Source: Alphaproteobacteria bacterium
Lineage (GTDB): Bacteria; Pseudomonadota; Alphaproteobacteria; UBA6615
Assembly (NCBI GenBank): GCA_021774445.1
Contig: JAJFJA010000054.1
Location: forward strand, 1-64,000
DNA: 64,000 nucleotides
Direction of reading: 5' to 3'
Part shown: piece by piece, positions 46,936-54,992 of the stretch
Position numbering within the stretch: position 1 is the first letter of the stretch
Layout of the letters: the number at the start of each line of letters is the position of its first letter
Notes under the pieces: generated by a model
The model's input: the letters and a program-made list of their open reading frames with translations, nothing else
Databases searched by the model: none
What the model was told of the DNA's origin: nothing
Position numbers and translations under genes: made by a program

Positions 46936-47185
46936 ACTGAAAGAGCTGGCCGTCAAAGGCGATGTTGTTCCGGTGCGGCCCGATGCTCCGGAAATTCGTC
47001 TGGACGAGGAGTTTTGGCACAACGCTCGCATTGTGATGCCGTCTGAGGGTGGCAAGGAGCGCATCACGTTGCGCGTCGATCGCGACGTGCTGGAGTGGTT
47101 TAAAGGGCACGGAAGGGGGTATCAGACGCGCATCAACGCTGTCCTGCGTTCCTTTGTCGAAATGCAGCGCCATGACCGAAAATAG
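46898..47185 (+). CDS. brnA: BrnA antitoxin
   Basis: A 95-residue protein. After an N-terminal toxin-binding part (RYSPTELKELAVKGDVVPVR) comes a ribbon-helix-helix domain (ERITLRVDRDVLEWFKGHGR, then GYQTRINAVLRSFVEMQ) that binds operator DNA as a dimer. BrnA normally neutralises BrnT and represses the operon. Here the toxin gene is broken while BrnA is intact, so it is an orphan DNA-binding antitoxin. Its ATG lies inside the 3' end of brnT, the normal brnTA arrangement. Confidence 0.9.
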   Translation: MARKDIRRYSPTELKELAVKGDVVPVRPDAPEIRLDEEFWHNARIVMPSEGGKERITLRVDRDVLEWFKGHGRGYQTRINAVLRSFVEMQRHDRK

Positions 47186-47348
47186 CAAAACCGGCTACAA
47201 AGAGCCGCCGGACGATCCGCCTAACGTAAAGGTGCTACAGGCTGCGATCGACGAAGGCTTGGCAAGCGGCGTCAGCTTCCGGTCGCTCAATGAGATCTTA
47301 GCCGAGGCGCGGGCGCGAGCACAGTACAGCCGGAAAACGCCTACCTAA
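47172..47348 (+). CDS. 58-residue ParD-like protein
   Basis: Begins at an ATG overlapping the end of brnA by 14 nt. The product starts MTENSKTGYKEPPDDPPN. Its middle part, LQAAIDEGLASGVSFRSLNE followed by ILAEARARA, resembles the C-terminal toxin-binding stretch of ParD-type antitoxins (the EG-x-SG motif followed by a helix). No DNA-binding part is present. It could be a truncated or accessory antitoxin co-expressed with brnA. Its stop overlaps the convergent phoB stop by 4 nt. Confidence 0.55.
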   Translation: MTENSKTGYKEPPDDPPNVKVLQAAIDEGLASGVSFRSLNEILAEARARAQYSRKTPT

Positions 47349-48043
47349 GCCGCGGCGTCCAGGGCATAGCCGGCGGAGCGTACCGTGCGGATGAGATCGG
47401 GCCGGTCGCCGTCGTTCAGTGCCTTGCGCAATCGCCGGATGTGTACGTCGACGGTGCGCGGCTCGATGACGGCGTCATAACCCCATACCGCGTTCAATAG
47501 TTGCTCTCGGCTGAACACCCGCCCGGGATGACTGAGGAACTGGTGCAGCAACCGGTATTCCGTCGGCCCCAACGCCACCGGCCGGCCATCGCGGGTGACC
47601 CGATGCGCCGCCATGTCCATCTGCAGATCGGCGTAGTTGAGCAGTTCGTTATCGCCGCCCGGCCGGGTCCGCCGCAAAACAGCGCCGACCCGCGCCACCA
47701 ATTCCCGTGGCGAAAACGGTTTCACCACATAGTCGTCCGCGCCCGCTTCCAAGCCGCGCACCCGGTCGGCTTCCTCGCTGCGTGCCGTCAGCAGGATAAT
47801 CGGCAGATCCCGGGTCGTCGGCCGTCGGCGCAGGCGCCGGCAGATTTCGATCCCCGACACATAAGGCAGCATCCAGTCCAGCACCACCAGGTCGGGCTTG
47901 TCTTCGGCGATGGCGAGCTCGGCTTCCTCGCCGTCCCGGGCCACGCGGGTATCGAACCCGGCCCGCTCCAGATTATAGGTCAGCAGCTCGACCAAGGCCG
48001 CCTCGTCCTCAACCACCAATATCTTCGGTTTGGCCAGGCTCAT
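47345..48043 (-). CDS. phoB: Phosphate regulon response regulator PhoB
   Basis: A 232-residue OmpR-type regulator from the ATG at 48043. Receiver: KILVVEDEAA, phospho-acceptor Asp56 (LVVLDWMLPYVSG), LLTARSEE, VKPFSPREL. DNA-binding winged helix: VALGPTEYRLLHQFLSHPGR, VFSREQLLNAVWG, RTVDVHIRRLRKAL. It binds Pho boxes such as those in front of pstS. Last gene of the pst-pho series, 2 bp after phoU. Confidence 0.97.
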   Translation of the reverse strand: MSLAKPKILVVEDEAALVELLTYNLERAGFDTRVARDGEEAELAIAEDKPDLVVLDWMLPYVSGIEICRRLRRRPTTRDLPIILLTARSEEADRVRGLEAGADDYVVKPFSPRELVARVGAVLRRTRPGGDNELLNYADLQMDMAAHRVTRDGRPVALGPTEYRLLHQFLSHPGRVFSREQLLNAVWGYDAVIEPRTVDVHIRRLRKALNDGDRPDLIRTVRSAGYALDAAA

Positions 48044-48045
48044 GA

Positions 48046-48762
48046 TCAGCGGCGGCCCGGCTCGATGACCGTCACGCTGGCCTGGTCGGCCTTCGGCCGA
48101 TCCTCGTCCAGGGGCACGCCCTCGACTTGGAAATGGATGCGCTCCGCCACATTGGTCGCCAGATCGCCCATGCGTTCGATGTTCTTGGCAATGAACAGCA
48201 GATGGGTGCAAGCGCTGATGTTGCGCGTGTCCTCCATCATGTAGGTCAGCAGTTCGCGAAACAGGCTGTCGTAGATTTCGTCGACTTCCCGGTCGCGCTC
48301 CCATACCGCCCGCGCTTTCGCCACATCGCTGGTGGCATAGGCGTTCAACACGTCGTTGATCATCTCCCGCACCATGCGACCCATGCGCGGGATCGTGAAC
48401 AGCGGTTTCACCGCGGGCACTTGGCTCAGCGCGATCGCCCTCTTGGCGACGTTTTTCGCGTAATCGCCGATGCGCTCGATATCCGGCGCGATTTTCAGGG
48501 CCGTGATTATTTGCCGCAGATCCGGACCCATCGGTTGGCGCAGGGCGATCAGGCGCACCGCCATCTCGTCGACTTCCGCTTCCAGCTCGTCGATCTTGCG
48601 ATCGCCGGCGATGATCTTTTCCGCCAGCGCGGCGTCCCGTTTCACCAGCGCCTCGATGGCACCCTCGAGCTGGTTCTCGGCCAGTCCGCCCATGCGGCTG
48701 ACCAGCTCATTGAGCCGTTGCAACTGGTCGTCGAAGGATTTGACGATATGCTCGCTGTTCAT
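48046..48762 (-). CDS. phoU: Phosphate signalling regulator PhoU
   Basis: A 238-residue all-helical protein from the ATG at 48762 with GGAG upstream. Two PhoU repeats are visible (EHIVKSFDDQLQRLNELVSR with GPDLRQIITALKIAPDIERI; EVDEIYDSLFRELLTYM with CTHLLFIAKNIERMGDLATN), each with the E/DxxxD-type metal motif ERIGD or ERMGD. PhoU links the Pst transporter to PhoR and keeps the regulon off when phosphate is plentiful. The open frame runs further upstream to 49074 but that part belongs to pstB in another frame. Confidence 0.97.
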   Translation of the reverse strand: MNSEHIVKSFDDQLQRLNELVSRMGGLAENQLEGAIEALVKRDAALAEKIIAGDRKIDELEAEVDEMAVRLIALRQPMGPDLRQIITALKIAPDIERIGDYAKNVAKRAIALSQVPAVKPLFTIPRMGRMVREMINDVLNAYATSDVAKARAVWERDREVDEIYDSLFRELLTYMMEDTRNISACTHLLFIAKNIERMGDLATNVAERIHFQVEGVPLDEDRPKADQASVTVIEPGRR

Positions 48763-48785
48763 GGTTTTCTCCAACCCGGCTGCCG

Positions 48786-49616
48786 TTAGCCAAAGCGGCC
48801 GGTGATGTAGTCTTGCGTGCGCTTTTCTACCGGATTCGTAAAAATCTGGTCCGTCTCGCCCTGTTCGACCAGGACACCCAGGTGAAAAAAGGCGGTGCGT
48901 TGGCTCACCCGGGCCGCTTGCTGCATGGAATGGGTGACGATGACGATGGTGTAGTTGGCGCGCAGATCGTCGATCAGTTCTTCGATCCGCGCCGTGGCGA
49001 TCGGGTCCAGCGCCGAGCACGGTTCGTCCATCAGGATGACTTCCGGACTGACCGCGATCGCCCGGGCGATGCACAGCCGCTGTTGCTGACCGCCGGACAG
49101 CCCGGTCCCCGGTTCGTTCAGGCGGTCTCTAACCTCGTCCCACAGCCCGGCGCGTTGCAGGCTGGACTCCACGACCTCGTCCATCTCGGTCTTGCTGTCG
49201 CACATCCCGTGGATGCGCGGCCCATAGGCGACATTCTCATAGATGCTCTTGGGGAAGGGGTTGGGCTTCTGGAACACCATCCCGACACGCGCCCTGAGAT
49301 GCACGACGTCGACATCGCGGCCATTGACGTCCAAGCCGTCGAGCAGGATCTCTCCCTCCACCCGGCAGATCGGGATGGTGTCGTTCATCCTGTTGAGGCA
49401 GCGCAGGAAGGTCGATTTCCCGCAGCCTGACGGCCCGATCAGCGCGGTCACCTCATGGCCGCCGACATCGATGCCGACGTCGAACAACGCTTGCTTGGCG
49501 CCATAGAAGACATTGACCCCACGCGCCGAAACTTTCACGGCCCGCCGTAGGGCGTCGGTTTGATCAGCGCCGGCCTGTTTGGTTGCTTCCTCGGGCTGTT
49601 CCACTGTCAATGTCAT
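48786..49616 (-). CDS. pstB: Phosphate ABC transporter ATP-binding protein PstB
   Basis: A 276-residue ABC ATPase. Walker A is [20 protein letters not shown], the Q-loop [20 protein letters not shown], the signature [17 protein letters not shown], Walker [15 protein letters not shown] and the switch His [12 protein letters not shown], all typical of PstB. It powers phosphate import with PstC and PstA. It starts 1 bp after the pstA stop. An N-terminal extension of about 35 residues precedes the usual start. Confidence 0.98.
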   Translation of the reverse strand: MTLTVEQPEEATKQAGADQTDALRRAVKVSARGVNVFYGAKQALFDVGIDVGGHEVTALIGPSGCGKSTFLRCLNRMNDTIPICRVEGEILLDGLDVNGRDVDVVHLRARVGMVFQKPNPFPKSIYENVAYGPRIHGMCDSKTEMDEVVESSLQRAGLWDEVRDRLNEPGTGLSGGQQQRLCIARAIAVSPEVILMDEPCSALDPIATARIEELIDDLRANYTIVIVTHSMQQAARVSQRTAFFHLGVLVEQGETDQIFTNPVEKRTQDYITGRFG

Positions 49617-49617
49617 G

Positions 49618-50919
49618 CTACCACTGCCTTTCGAACTTCTTGCGCAAGATCACCGCCGACAGGTTCATCACCACCAACACCGCGAGCAGCACCAGGATCG
49701 CCGCCGCCGTGCGCTCGGCGAAAGCCCGCTCCGGCGCGTCCGCCCACAGGAAGACCTGCACCGGCAGGACCGTCGCCGGGTCGGTGATGCCGCGCGGCAC
49801 GTCCGCGACGAAAGCCACCATGCCGATCATCAGCAGTGGCGCCGTCTCGCCGAGCGCGCGCGCCATACCGATGATCGTGCCGGTGAGCATCCCCGGCATC
49901 GCCAGCGGCAGCACATGATGCAACACCGTCTGCATGGGTGAGGCGCCGACTGCCAGCGCCGCGTCGCGGATCGACGGCGGCACGGCTTTCAACGCTGCCC
50001 GGGCCGCGATGATGATCGTCGGCAGGGTCATCAGGGCCAGCACCATCCCGCCCACCAGGGGCGCCGAGCGCGGCAAACCGAAGAAGTTTAGGAACACCGC
50101 CAGCCCCAGCAGGCCGAACACGATCGAGGGGACCGCCGCCAGGTTGTTGATGTTGACCTCGACCAATTCGGTCCAGCGATTCTTCGCCGCGAATTCTTCT
50201 AGGTAGATCGCCGCCATGACACCCGTCGGGAAGGCCAGCAGCAGGGTCACCAGCAAGGCGTAGAACGTCCCGACCACGGCGCCGAGGACCCCGGCCAGTT
50301 CCGGTTCCCGGCTGTCGGCGGCGGTGAACAGCCGGCTGTTGAAGGTCCGGCGCACCTGGTCGTTCGCCGCCAGCCCATCGAACCAGGCGATCTGCTTGTC
50401 GCTGACCCGCCGGCGGTCTTCCTCGCCGCCGCGCCCGATGGTGCCCTTGTTGAGGGCGTCGATATCGGCGCCGGCGGTCAGCCAGACCCGAACCGTGCGG
50501 CCGACCAGCGTCGGATCCGCCGCCACCGCGCGGCGTAATTCTTCCTCGGCCCCGACGCTCAGCAGTTTCGCCAGCGCTTTCTTGTCCCGGCGCCCGCTGA
50601 CCTCCGGAAACTTCGCTTGCAGGGTGTCCCGCGCCAGCTTGCGATAGTCGGCCCGCGCCATGACCGCCGGATCGCCGCTGCCATCCGGGTCGACGATGAC
50701 CGCCGCGAAGCTGACGTCGAGACCGATCCGCGTTTGCGTCAGCGCCGGCAGCCCTTGCGCCACGATCGAACCGAACAGCAAGGCCAGCATCCCCAGCGCG
50801 ATGACGATCGCCGCCGCGCCATAGAGACGGAACCGCCGCTCCGCCCGGTAGCGCTTTTGCAGCCGCGCCTGACTCAGATCCGGCCGGCGCCGTGCGTCTG
50901 ATGCCGCCAAGTCACTCAT
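49618..50919 (-). CDS. pstA: Phosphate ABC transporter permease PstA
   Basis: A 433-residue inner-membrane permease, long for PstA because of an N-terminal DUF3333-type periplasmic domain (residues about 60-190), usual in alphaproteobacteria. One membrane segment lies at 34-54, and the BPD_transp core follows ([60 protein letters not shown]). The coupling EAA-like loop is [20 protein letters not shown]. It overlaps the pstC end by 8 nt. Confidence 0.96.
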   Translation of the reverse strand: MSDLAASDARRRPDLSQARLQKRYRAERRFRLYGAAAIVIALGMLALLFGSIVAQGLPALTQTRIGLDVSFAAVIVDPDGSGDPAVMARADYRKLARDTLQAKFPEVSGRRDKKALAKLLSVGAEEELRRAVAADPTLVGRTVRVWLTAGADIDALNKGTIGRGGEEDRRRVSDKQIAWFDGLAANDQVRRTFNSRLFTAADSREPELAGVLGAVVGTFYALLVTLLLAFPTGVMAAIYLEEFAAKNRWTELVEVNINNLAAVPSIVFGLLGLAVFLNFFGLPRSAPLVGGMVLALMTLPTIIIAARAALKAVPPSIRDAALAVGASPMQTVLHHVLPLAMPGMLTGTIIGMARALGETAPLLMIGMVAFVADVPRGITDPATVLPVQVFLWADAPERAFAERTAAAILVLLAVLVVMNLSAVILRKKFERQW

Positions 50920-52294
50920 AGGCTTCTCGATAGCGTTTGACGACGCTCAGCGCGATCATGTTGAGCCCCAATGTGACCAGGAACAGCACCATCCCCAACG
51001 CGAAGGCGGCCAGGGTCTTGGCGCTGTCGAACTCTTGGTCGCCGACCAGCAATGTGGCGATCTGCACCGTCACCGTCGTCACCGCCTCCAGCGGGTTGGC
51101 GGACAGGTTGGCCGCCAGCCCGGCCGCCATCACCACGATCATGGTCTCGCCGATGGCTCGGCTGACCGCCAGCAGCACGGCGCCGACGATGCCATGCAAG
51201 GCGGCCGGCAGGACCACCCGGACGATCGTCTCCGAATGGGTCGAGCCCAGCGCATAGGCGCCCTCGCGCAACGCCCGCGGCACCGCGTTGATGACATCGT
51301 CCGACAATGACGACACGAACGGGATGATCATGATGCCCATCACCAAACCGGCTGCCAACGCACTCTCCGACGAGACGTCCAGGCCGACGGACTCACCGAT
51401 CAGTCGCAGCGACGGCCCGACGGTCAGCGCCGCGAAAAAGCCGTACACCACGGTAGGAATGCCGGCCAGGACCTCCAGCAGCGGTTTGATCACGGCGCGC
51501 GCCCTTGGGCTGGCATATTCCGCCGTGTAAATCGCCGCCATCAGGCCGATCGGCACCGCGACGACCATCGCAATGACCGTGATCATGGCGGTTCCGGCGA
51601 AGACCGGGATCGCCCCGAACGCGCCCGACGAGCCGACTTGATCCTCCCGGATCGCCGTCTGCGGGCTCCATTCCAAGCCGGTCAAGAAAGCCCAGGGGGA
51701 AACTTGTTCGAAGAACCGCAGGGTTTCGAACAACAGCGACAAGACGATGCCGATTGTGGCCAAAATCGCCACCGAGGCCGCTGTTATGATGGCGAACTTC
51801 ACCACCTTTTCGACCCCGTCGCGCGCCCGCAACTCTCGCGTGATCAAGCCGCGGCCATACATCAGCCCGACCGCGGCCGCGGCCAAGACGACCGCGACGA
51901 CAGCCAGATCGCTCACCCGTCGCAAGGCGTTATAGCGCTCGGCCGCCGATCGCAGCCCGCTGTTACTGTCGATCCCCGACCCCGCCGCGATCCGTCGCAC
52001 TTCGTCCAGCACCAGGCCGAGTTGCGACGACGGCAGCGCTTGGCTTTCAGGCGGCAGGGCGCCGACCACCAGCAGCTGCACGATCACCGGCTCGCCGATC
52101 AACCAGCACAGCAGGATCAGACCGGCCGGCAGACCACACCACAGCGCCACATAAAGACCATGCTGATGGGGCAGCGCGGCCAGGCGCTGTTTATCGCCGA
52201 GGGTCCCCCGGATCGTCAGCGCCCGCCGCTGCCCCATGCGGTAACCAAGGGTCGCGAGAACGAGCAGCGCGGCGGTAAGGATCAGCAGGGTCAC
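50912..52294 (-). CDS. pstC: Phosphate ABC transporter permease PstC
   Basis: A 460-residue permease. N-terminal membrane segments and a soluble insert of the long alphaproteobacterial PstC type precede the transport core: ITVIAMVVAVPIGLMAAIYT, LEVLAGIPTVVYGFFAALTV, GLVMGIMIIPFVSSLSDDVI and the coupling loop EGAYALGSTHSETIVRVVLP. First gene after the pstS terminator. Partner of PstA in the phosphate channel. Confidence 0.96.
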   Translation of the reverse strand: MTLLILTAALLVLATLGYRMGQRRALTIRGTLGDKQRLAALPHQHGLYVALWCGLPAGLILLCWLIGEPVIVQLLVVGALPPESQALPSSQLGLVLDEVRRIAAGSGIDSNSGLRSAAERYNALRRVSDLAVVAVVLAAAAVGLMYGRGLITRELRARDGVEKVVKFAIITAASVAILATIGIVLSLLFETLRFFEQVSPWAFLTGLEWSPQTAIREDQVGSSGAFGAIPVFAGTAMITVIAMVVAVPIGLMAAIYTAEYASPRARAVIKPLLEVLAGIPTVVYGFFAALTVGPSLRLIGESVGLDVSSESALAAGLVMGIMIIPFVSSLSDDVINAVPRALREGAYALGSTHSETIVRVVLPAALHGIVGAVLLAVSRAIGETMIVVMAAGLAANLSANPLEAVTTVTVQIATLLVGDQEFDSAKTLAAFALGMVLFLVTLGLNMIALSVVKRYREAYE

Positions 52295-52345
52295 TGGGTC
52301 TCTCGTTTCAGTTTCCGCCTCGTTCCGACGGCCTCAGAGCGCGAG

Positions 52346-52375
52346 AAAACGGCCCCGCTCGTTCCAGCGGGGCCG
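52346..52375 (-). terminator. Intrinsic terminator/attenuator between pstS and pstC
   Basis: On the reverse strand CGGCCCCGCT and AGCGGGGCCG form a perfect 10-bp stem around a 6-nt loop, followed by TTTT. It begins 13 nt after the pstS stop. Partial termination here would give more binding protein than permease, a common arrangement in ABC operons. Confidence 0.8.
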
Positions 52376-52388
52376 CGCCGGCAGCAGC

Positions 52389-53414
52389 CTACATGGCCAG
52401 CGGTGCCAGTGCACCGGCGCCGGCGGCAACCGCGTCCCGCTCTTCTTCGGTCAACGGGATCAGCCCCTTGTCGACAAGGTACCCGTCCTCGCCCCAGGCC
52501 TGCTCGCTGGTGAACTCGCCGACATATTCGGTGATACCGGGAATCACGGCCACATGCTCTTTCTTGACGTAGAAATACAGCGAACGGGACACGCCATAAT
52601 CACCGGCGGCGATATTCTCGAACGTCGGCTCGATGCCTTCCACCGTCGCCCCCTTGAGCACATCGGCATTGTTGTCGAGGAAGCTGAAGCCGAAGATCCC
52701 GATCGCATCCGGGTTGGCCTGCAGCTTCTTGACGATCAGATTGTCGTTCTCACCGGCCGGGATGAAGGCGTCATCCTCGCGGATCGTGTGCGCGGCGGCC
52801 TTGAAGGCATCCTTGTCGGACTTGGCCAGCGCGCTGAGCATCTCGAAGCTCTTCGCACCGCCTTCCATGGCCAGTTCGACGAACGCGTCTCGCGTGCCGC
52901 TGGTCGGCGGCGGGCCGAGCACTTCGATCTTGATCGCCGGCAGCGCCGGATCGATGTCGCTCCACAGGCGGTAGGGGTTGTCCACCAACTGGCCGTCGAC
53001 CGGCACCTGTTTGGCCAAGGCTTGGAAGATCTGTTGCTTGGTCAGGGCGAAATCCGGGCCGGCATTGTCGCTGGCCAGGACGATCCCGTCGAAGCCGATC
53101 TTGACCTCGACCACCGTGATGCCGTTGGCGCCGCAATTGTCGAACTCGGATTTCTTGATCCGTCGCGACGCGTTCGTGATGTCCGGATGGCCTTCGCCGA
53201 GCCCGGCGCAGAACAGCTTCAGGCCGCCACCCGACCCCGTGCTCTCGACCACCGGGGTCTTGAACTCTGTATTCCTGCCGAACCGCTCGGCGACCGTGGT
53301 TGCGAACGGGAACACCGTCGACGACCCGACGATGCGAATCTGCTCTCTGGCTTCCGCGGCGCCGGCAAGGCCGACGACGGCCAGCAGCGTAACACTGGCG
53401 ATTTTTGTGAACAC
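52389..53414 (-). CDS. pstS: Phosphate-binding protein PstS
   Basis: A 341-residue periplasmic protein with a signal peptide (FTKIASVTLLAVVGLAGAAE, then AREQ). The start of the mature domain, IRIVGSSTVFPFATTVAERF, and the phosphate loop VESTGSGGGLKLFCAGLG are typical, followed by DITNASRRIKKSEFDNC and PPTSGTRDAFVELAME. The start is GTG. A Pho box array and hairpins lie in its upstream region; a terminator follows. It captures phosphate for PstCAB. Confidence 0.96.
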   Translation of the reverse strand: MFTKIASVTLLAVVGLAGAAEAREQIRIVGSSTVFPFATTVAERFGRNTEFKTPVVESTGSGGGLKLFCAGLGEGHPDITNASRRIKKSEFDNCGANGITVVEVKIGFDGIVLASDNAGPDFALTKQQIFQALAKQVPVDGQLVDNPYRLWSDIDPALPAIKIEVLGPPPTSGTRDAFVELAMEGGAKSFEMLSALAKSDKDAFKAAAHTIREDDAFIPAGENDNLIVKKLQANPDAIGIFGFSFLDNNADVLKGATVEGIEPTFENIAAGDYGVSRSLYFYVKKEHVAVIPGITEYVGEFTSEQAWGEDGYLVDKGLIPLTEEERDAVAAGAGALAPLAM

Positions 53415-53439
53415 GACCGGTTCTCCTCTTGATGAGCTA

Positions 53440-53475
53440 GCTTCACGAAGCCTGCGGCCGCTGTTGGGCCGCAGG
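53440..53475 (-). promoter_or_regulatory. Structured leader of pstS: two perfect hairpins
   Basis: CCTGCGGCC (53451-53459) pairs perfectly with GGCCGCAGG (53467-53475) around 7 nt, and GCTTC-AC-GAAGC occupies 53440-53451. Both lie between the Pho boxes and the pstS start, about 26 nt before the GTG, so they should be in the 5' untranslated region. They may stabilise the mRNA. Confidence 0.5.
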
Positions 53476-53501
53476 TTGTGGCGCTACGCTAGGCAATCGG
53501 C

Positions 53502-53541
53502 GTGCGGATTGTATTGCGGTTCTATTGCAGTTATGTGACAG
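53502..53541 (-). promoter_or_regulatory. Pho box array upstream of pstS
   Basis: Read on the reverse strand the region shows 7-bp units every 11 bp: CTGTCAC-ATAA, CTGCAAT-AGAA, CCGCAAT-ACAA, TCCGCAC. The first two match the PhoB box (CTGTCAT-AWAW-CTGTMAY) well, the third moderately, the fourth weakly. The best box overlaps the phoR stop codon (53531-53533). A weak -10 candidate TAGCGT lies 10 bp downstream of the array. Activation of pstS by PhoB from here is the expected role. Confidence 0.75.
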
Positions 53542-54964
53542 CCGGCAGGCTGATCATGAATCGGCTGCCCGATCCCGCCGCGCTCTCGATCTGCAGGCGC
53601 CCCTTGTGCCGGTTGACGATATGCTTGACGATCGCCAGCCCCAGCCCGGTGCCGCCCAGGGTCCGGCTCCGCGCCGCGTCGACCCGGTAGAAGCGCTCGG
53701 TCAGGCGCGACAGATGTTCCGCGGCGATGCCCTCGCCTTCATCGGCCACCGTCACGACGATCTCGGTCCCGGCGACCTCGGCCGTCACCTTTACCGCGGT
53801 TTCGGCCCGGCCGTATTTCAGCGCATTGTCGATCAGGTTTTGAAACAATCGCGTCAGATCGTCGGCGTCGCCCAGTGCCGCCGGCAGGTCCGGCGGCGCG
53901 GCTATCGTAACCTGCATATGTTTCTGGGCGGCCTGCGGCGCCAGCATGTCCGCGATCGATTGCAGCAAGGGCGTCAGGGCGACCCGGTCCCCTGGCGGTT
54001 GATGCTCGTTCATTTCGATCCGCGACAGCGACAGCAGATCGTCGACCAGCCGCGCCATGCGCGCCGCCTGCTGGTCCATCAGAGCCAGAAACCGGATTCG
54101 CGCCGCCGGGTCGCCCTCGGCCGGCCCGCGCAGTGTTTCGATAAACCCCAGCAGCGACGCCAACGGCGTGCGCAATTCATGGCTGACATTGGCGACGAAG
54201 TCGGCCCGCACCCCTTCGCCGCGGCGCACCGCCGTCATGTCGCGGATCACCACCAGCACGCGCGCCTTCTGCGCCCCGGCCATCGGCTCGATCCAGGCTT
54301 CGACAAAGCGCTCCACTTGGCCGGACAAGGTCAGCTCGATCTGCCGCCCCGTCGGCCCAAAATCGCCTTCCCCATCACCGCCCCTCTCGTCCCCGGCCGC
54401 GACGTCGGCGATGGTCTCCAGCAGTGCCGGCTGTCGCAACAGGCTGGACAAGGGCCGGCCGGCGGGATCTTTATCGGTCCCGCCGCCCAGCAGCCGCCGC
54501 GCCGCCAGGTTGGCAAACACCACCCGGCTGTGGTTGTCCAGGGTCAGCACCGGGTCGGGTAGGCTGTCCAACAGCGCCAAGCTGTCGGCCATACGTTGCG
54601 CCAGCGCGCCGGCTTGCTGTCGCCAATGGCGTTCCAGCCGCCGCACTTCACCGGCGATGTCGTCCAACACGCCGATGCCCATACCGGCGCCCAGGTCGGT
54701 GCCCACGTCGGCACCTGCGTCGGCGCTTCCGTCCCTCGACCCGCCGTCGCTGCGCCAGCGCAGCCAATCGCGCAGCCGCGTCACCCGGTTGCCGAGATGA
54801 TGGGCGCCCGCCGCCGCCAACAGCACGGTGCCGAGGCCGGCCACCACACCGGCCACCACACCGGCCGATGGCGCCAGCCCGCCCAGCGCCACCAGGGTCG
54901 CCAGCACCACCCAGCCTGGTGCCGCGAACAGCAGCGCCAGCAAGCCTATCTCTCGCCGCGACAT
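53531..54964 (-). CDS. phoR: Phosphate regulon sensor histidine kinase PhoR
   Basis: A 477-residue kinase from the ATG at 54964. Two membrane segments (residues about 7-50) anchor it. A Gly/Ala/Asp-rich stretch (DAGADVGTDLGAGMG) precedes a PAS domain (LLDSLPDPVLTLDNHSRVVF), then HisKA with His262 (VANVSHELRTPLASLLGFIE) and HATPase with NLIDNALKYG, ADEGEGI and GGTGLGLAIVKHIVNRH. It senses Pst/PhoU status rather than phosphate itself. It starts 28 bp after maeB. The open frame runs farther upstream inside maeB. Confidence 0.93.
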   Translation of the reverse strand: MSRREIGLLALLFAAPGWVVLATLVALGGLAPSAGVVAGVVAGLGTVLLAAAGAHHLGNRVTRLRDWLRWRSDGGSRDGSADAGADVGTDLGAGMGIGVLDDIAGEVRRLERHWRQQAGALAQRMADSLALLDSLPDPVLTLDNHSRVVFANLAARRLLGGGTDKDPAGRPLSSLLRQPALLETIADVAAGDERGGDGEGDFGPTGRQIELTLSGQVERFVEAWIEPMAGAQKARVLVVIRDMTAVRRGEGVRADFVANVSHELRTPLASLLGFIETLRGPAEGDPAARIRFLALMDQQAARMARLVDDLLSLSRIEMNEHQPPGDRVALTPLLQSIADMLAPQAAQKHMQVTIAAPPDLPAALGDADDLTRLFQNLIDNALKYGRAETAVKVTAEVAGTEIVVTVADEGEGIAAEHLSRLTERFYRVDAARSRTLGGTGLGLAIVKHIVNRHKGRLQIESAAGSGSRFMISLPAVT

Positions 54965-54992
54965 GATCGCCGCTTTCGGGCTCGTCCCGACG

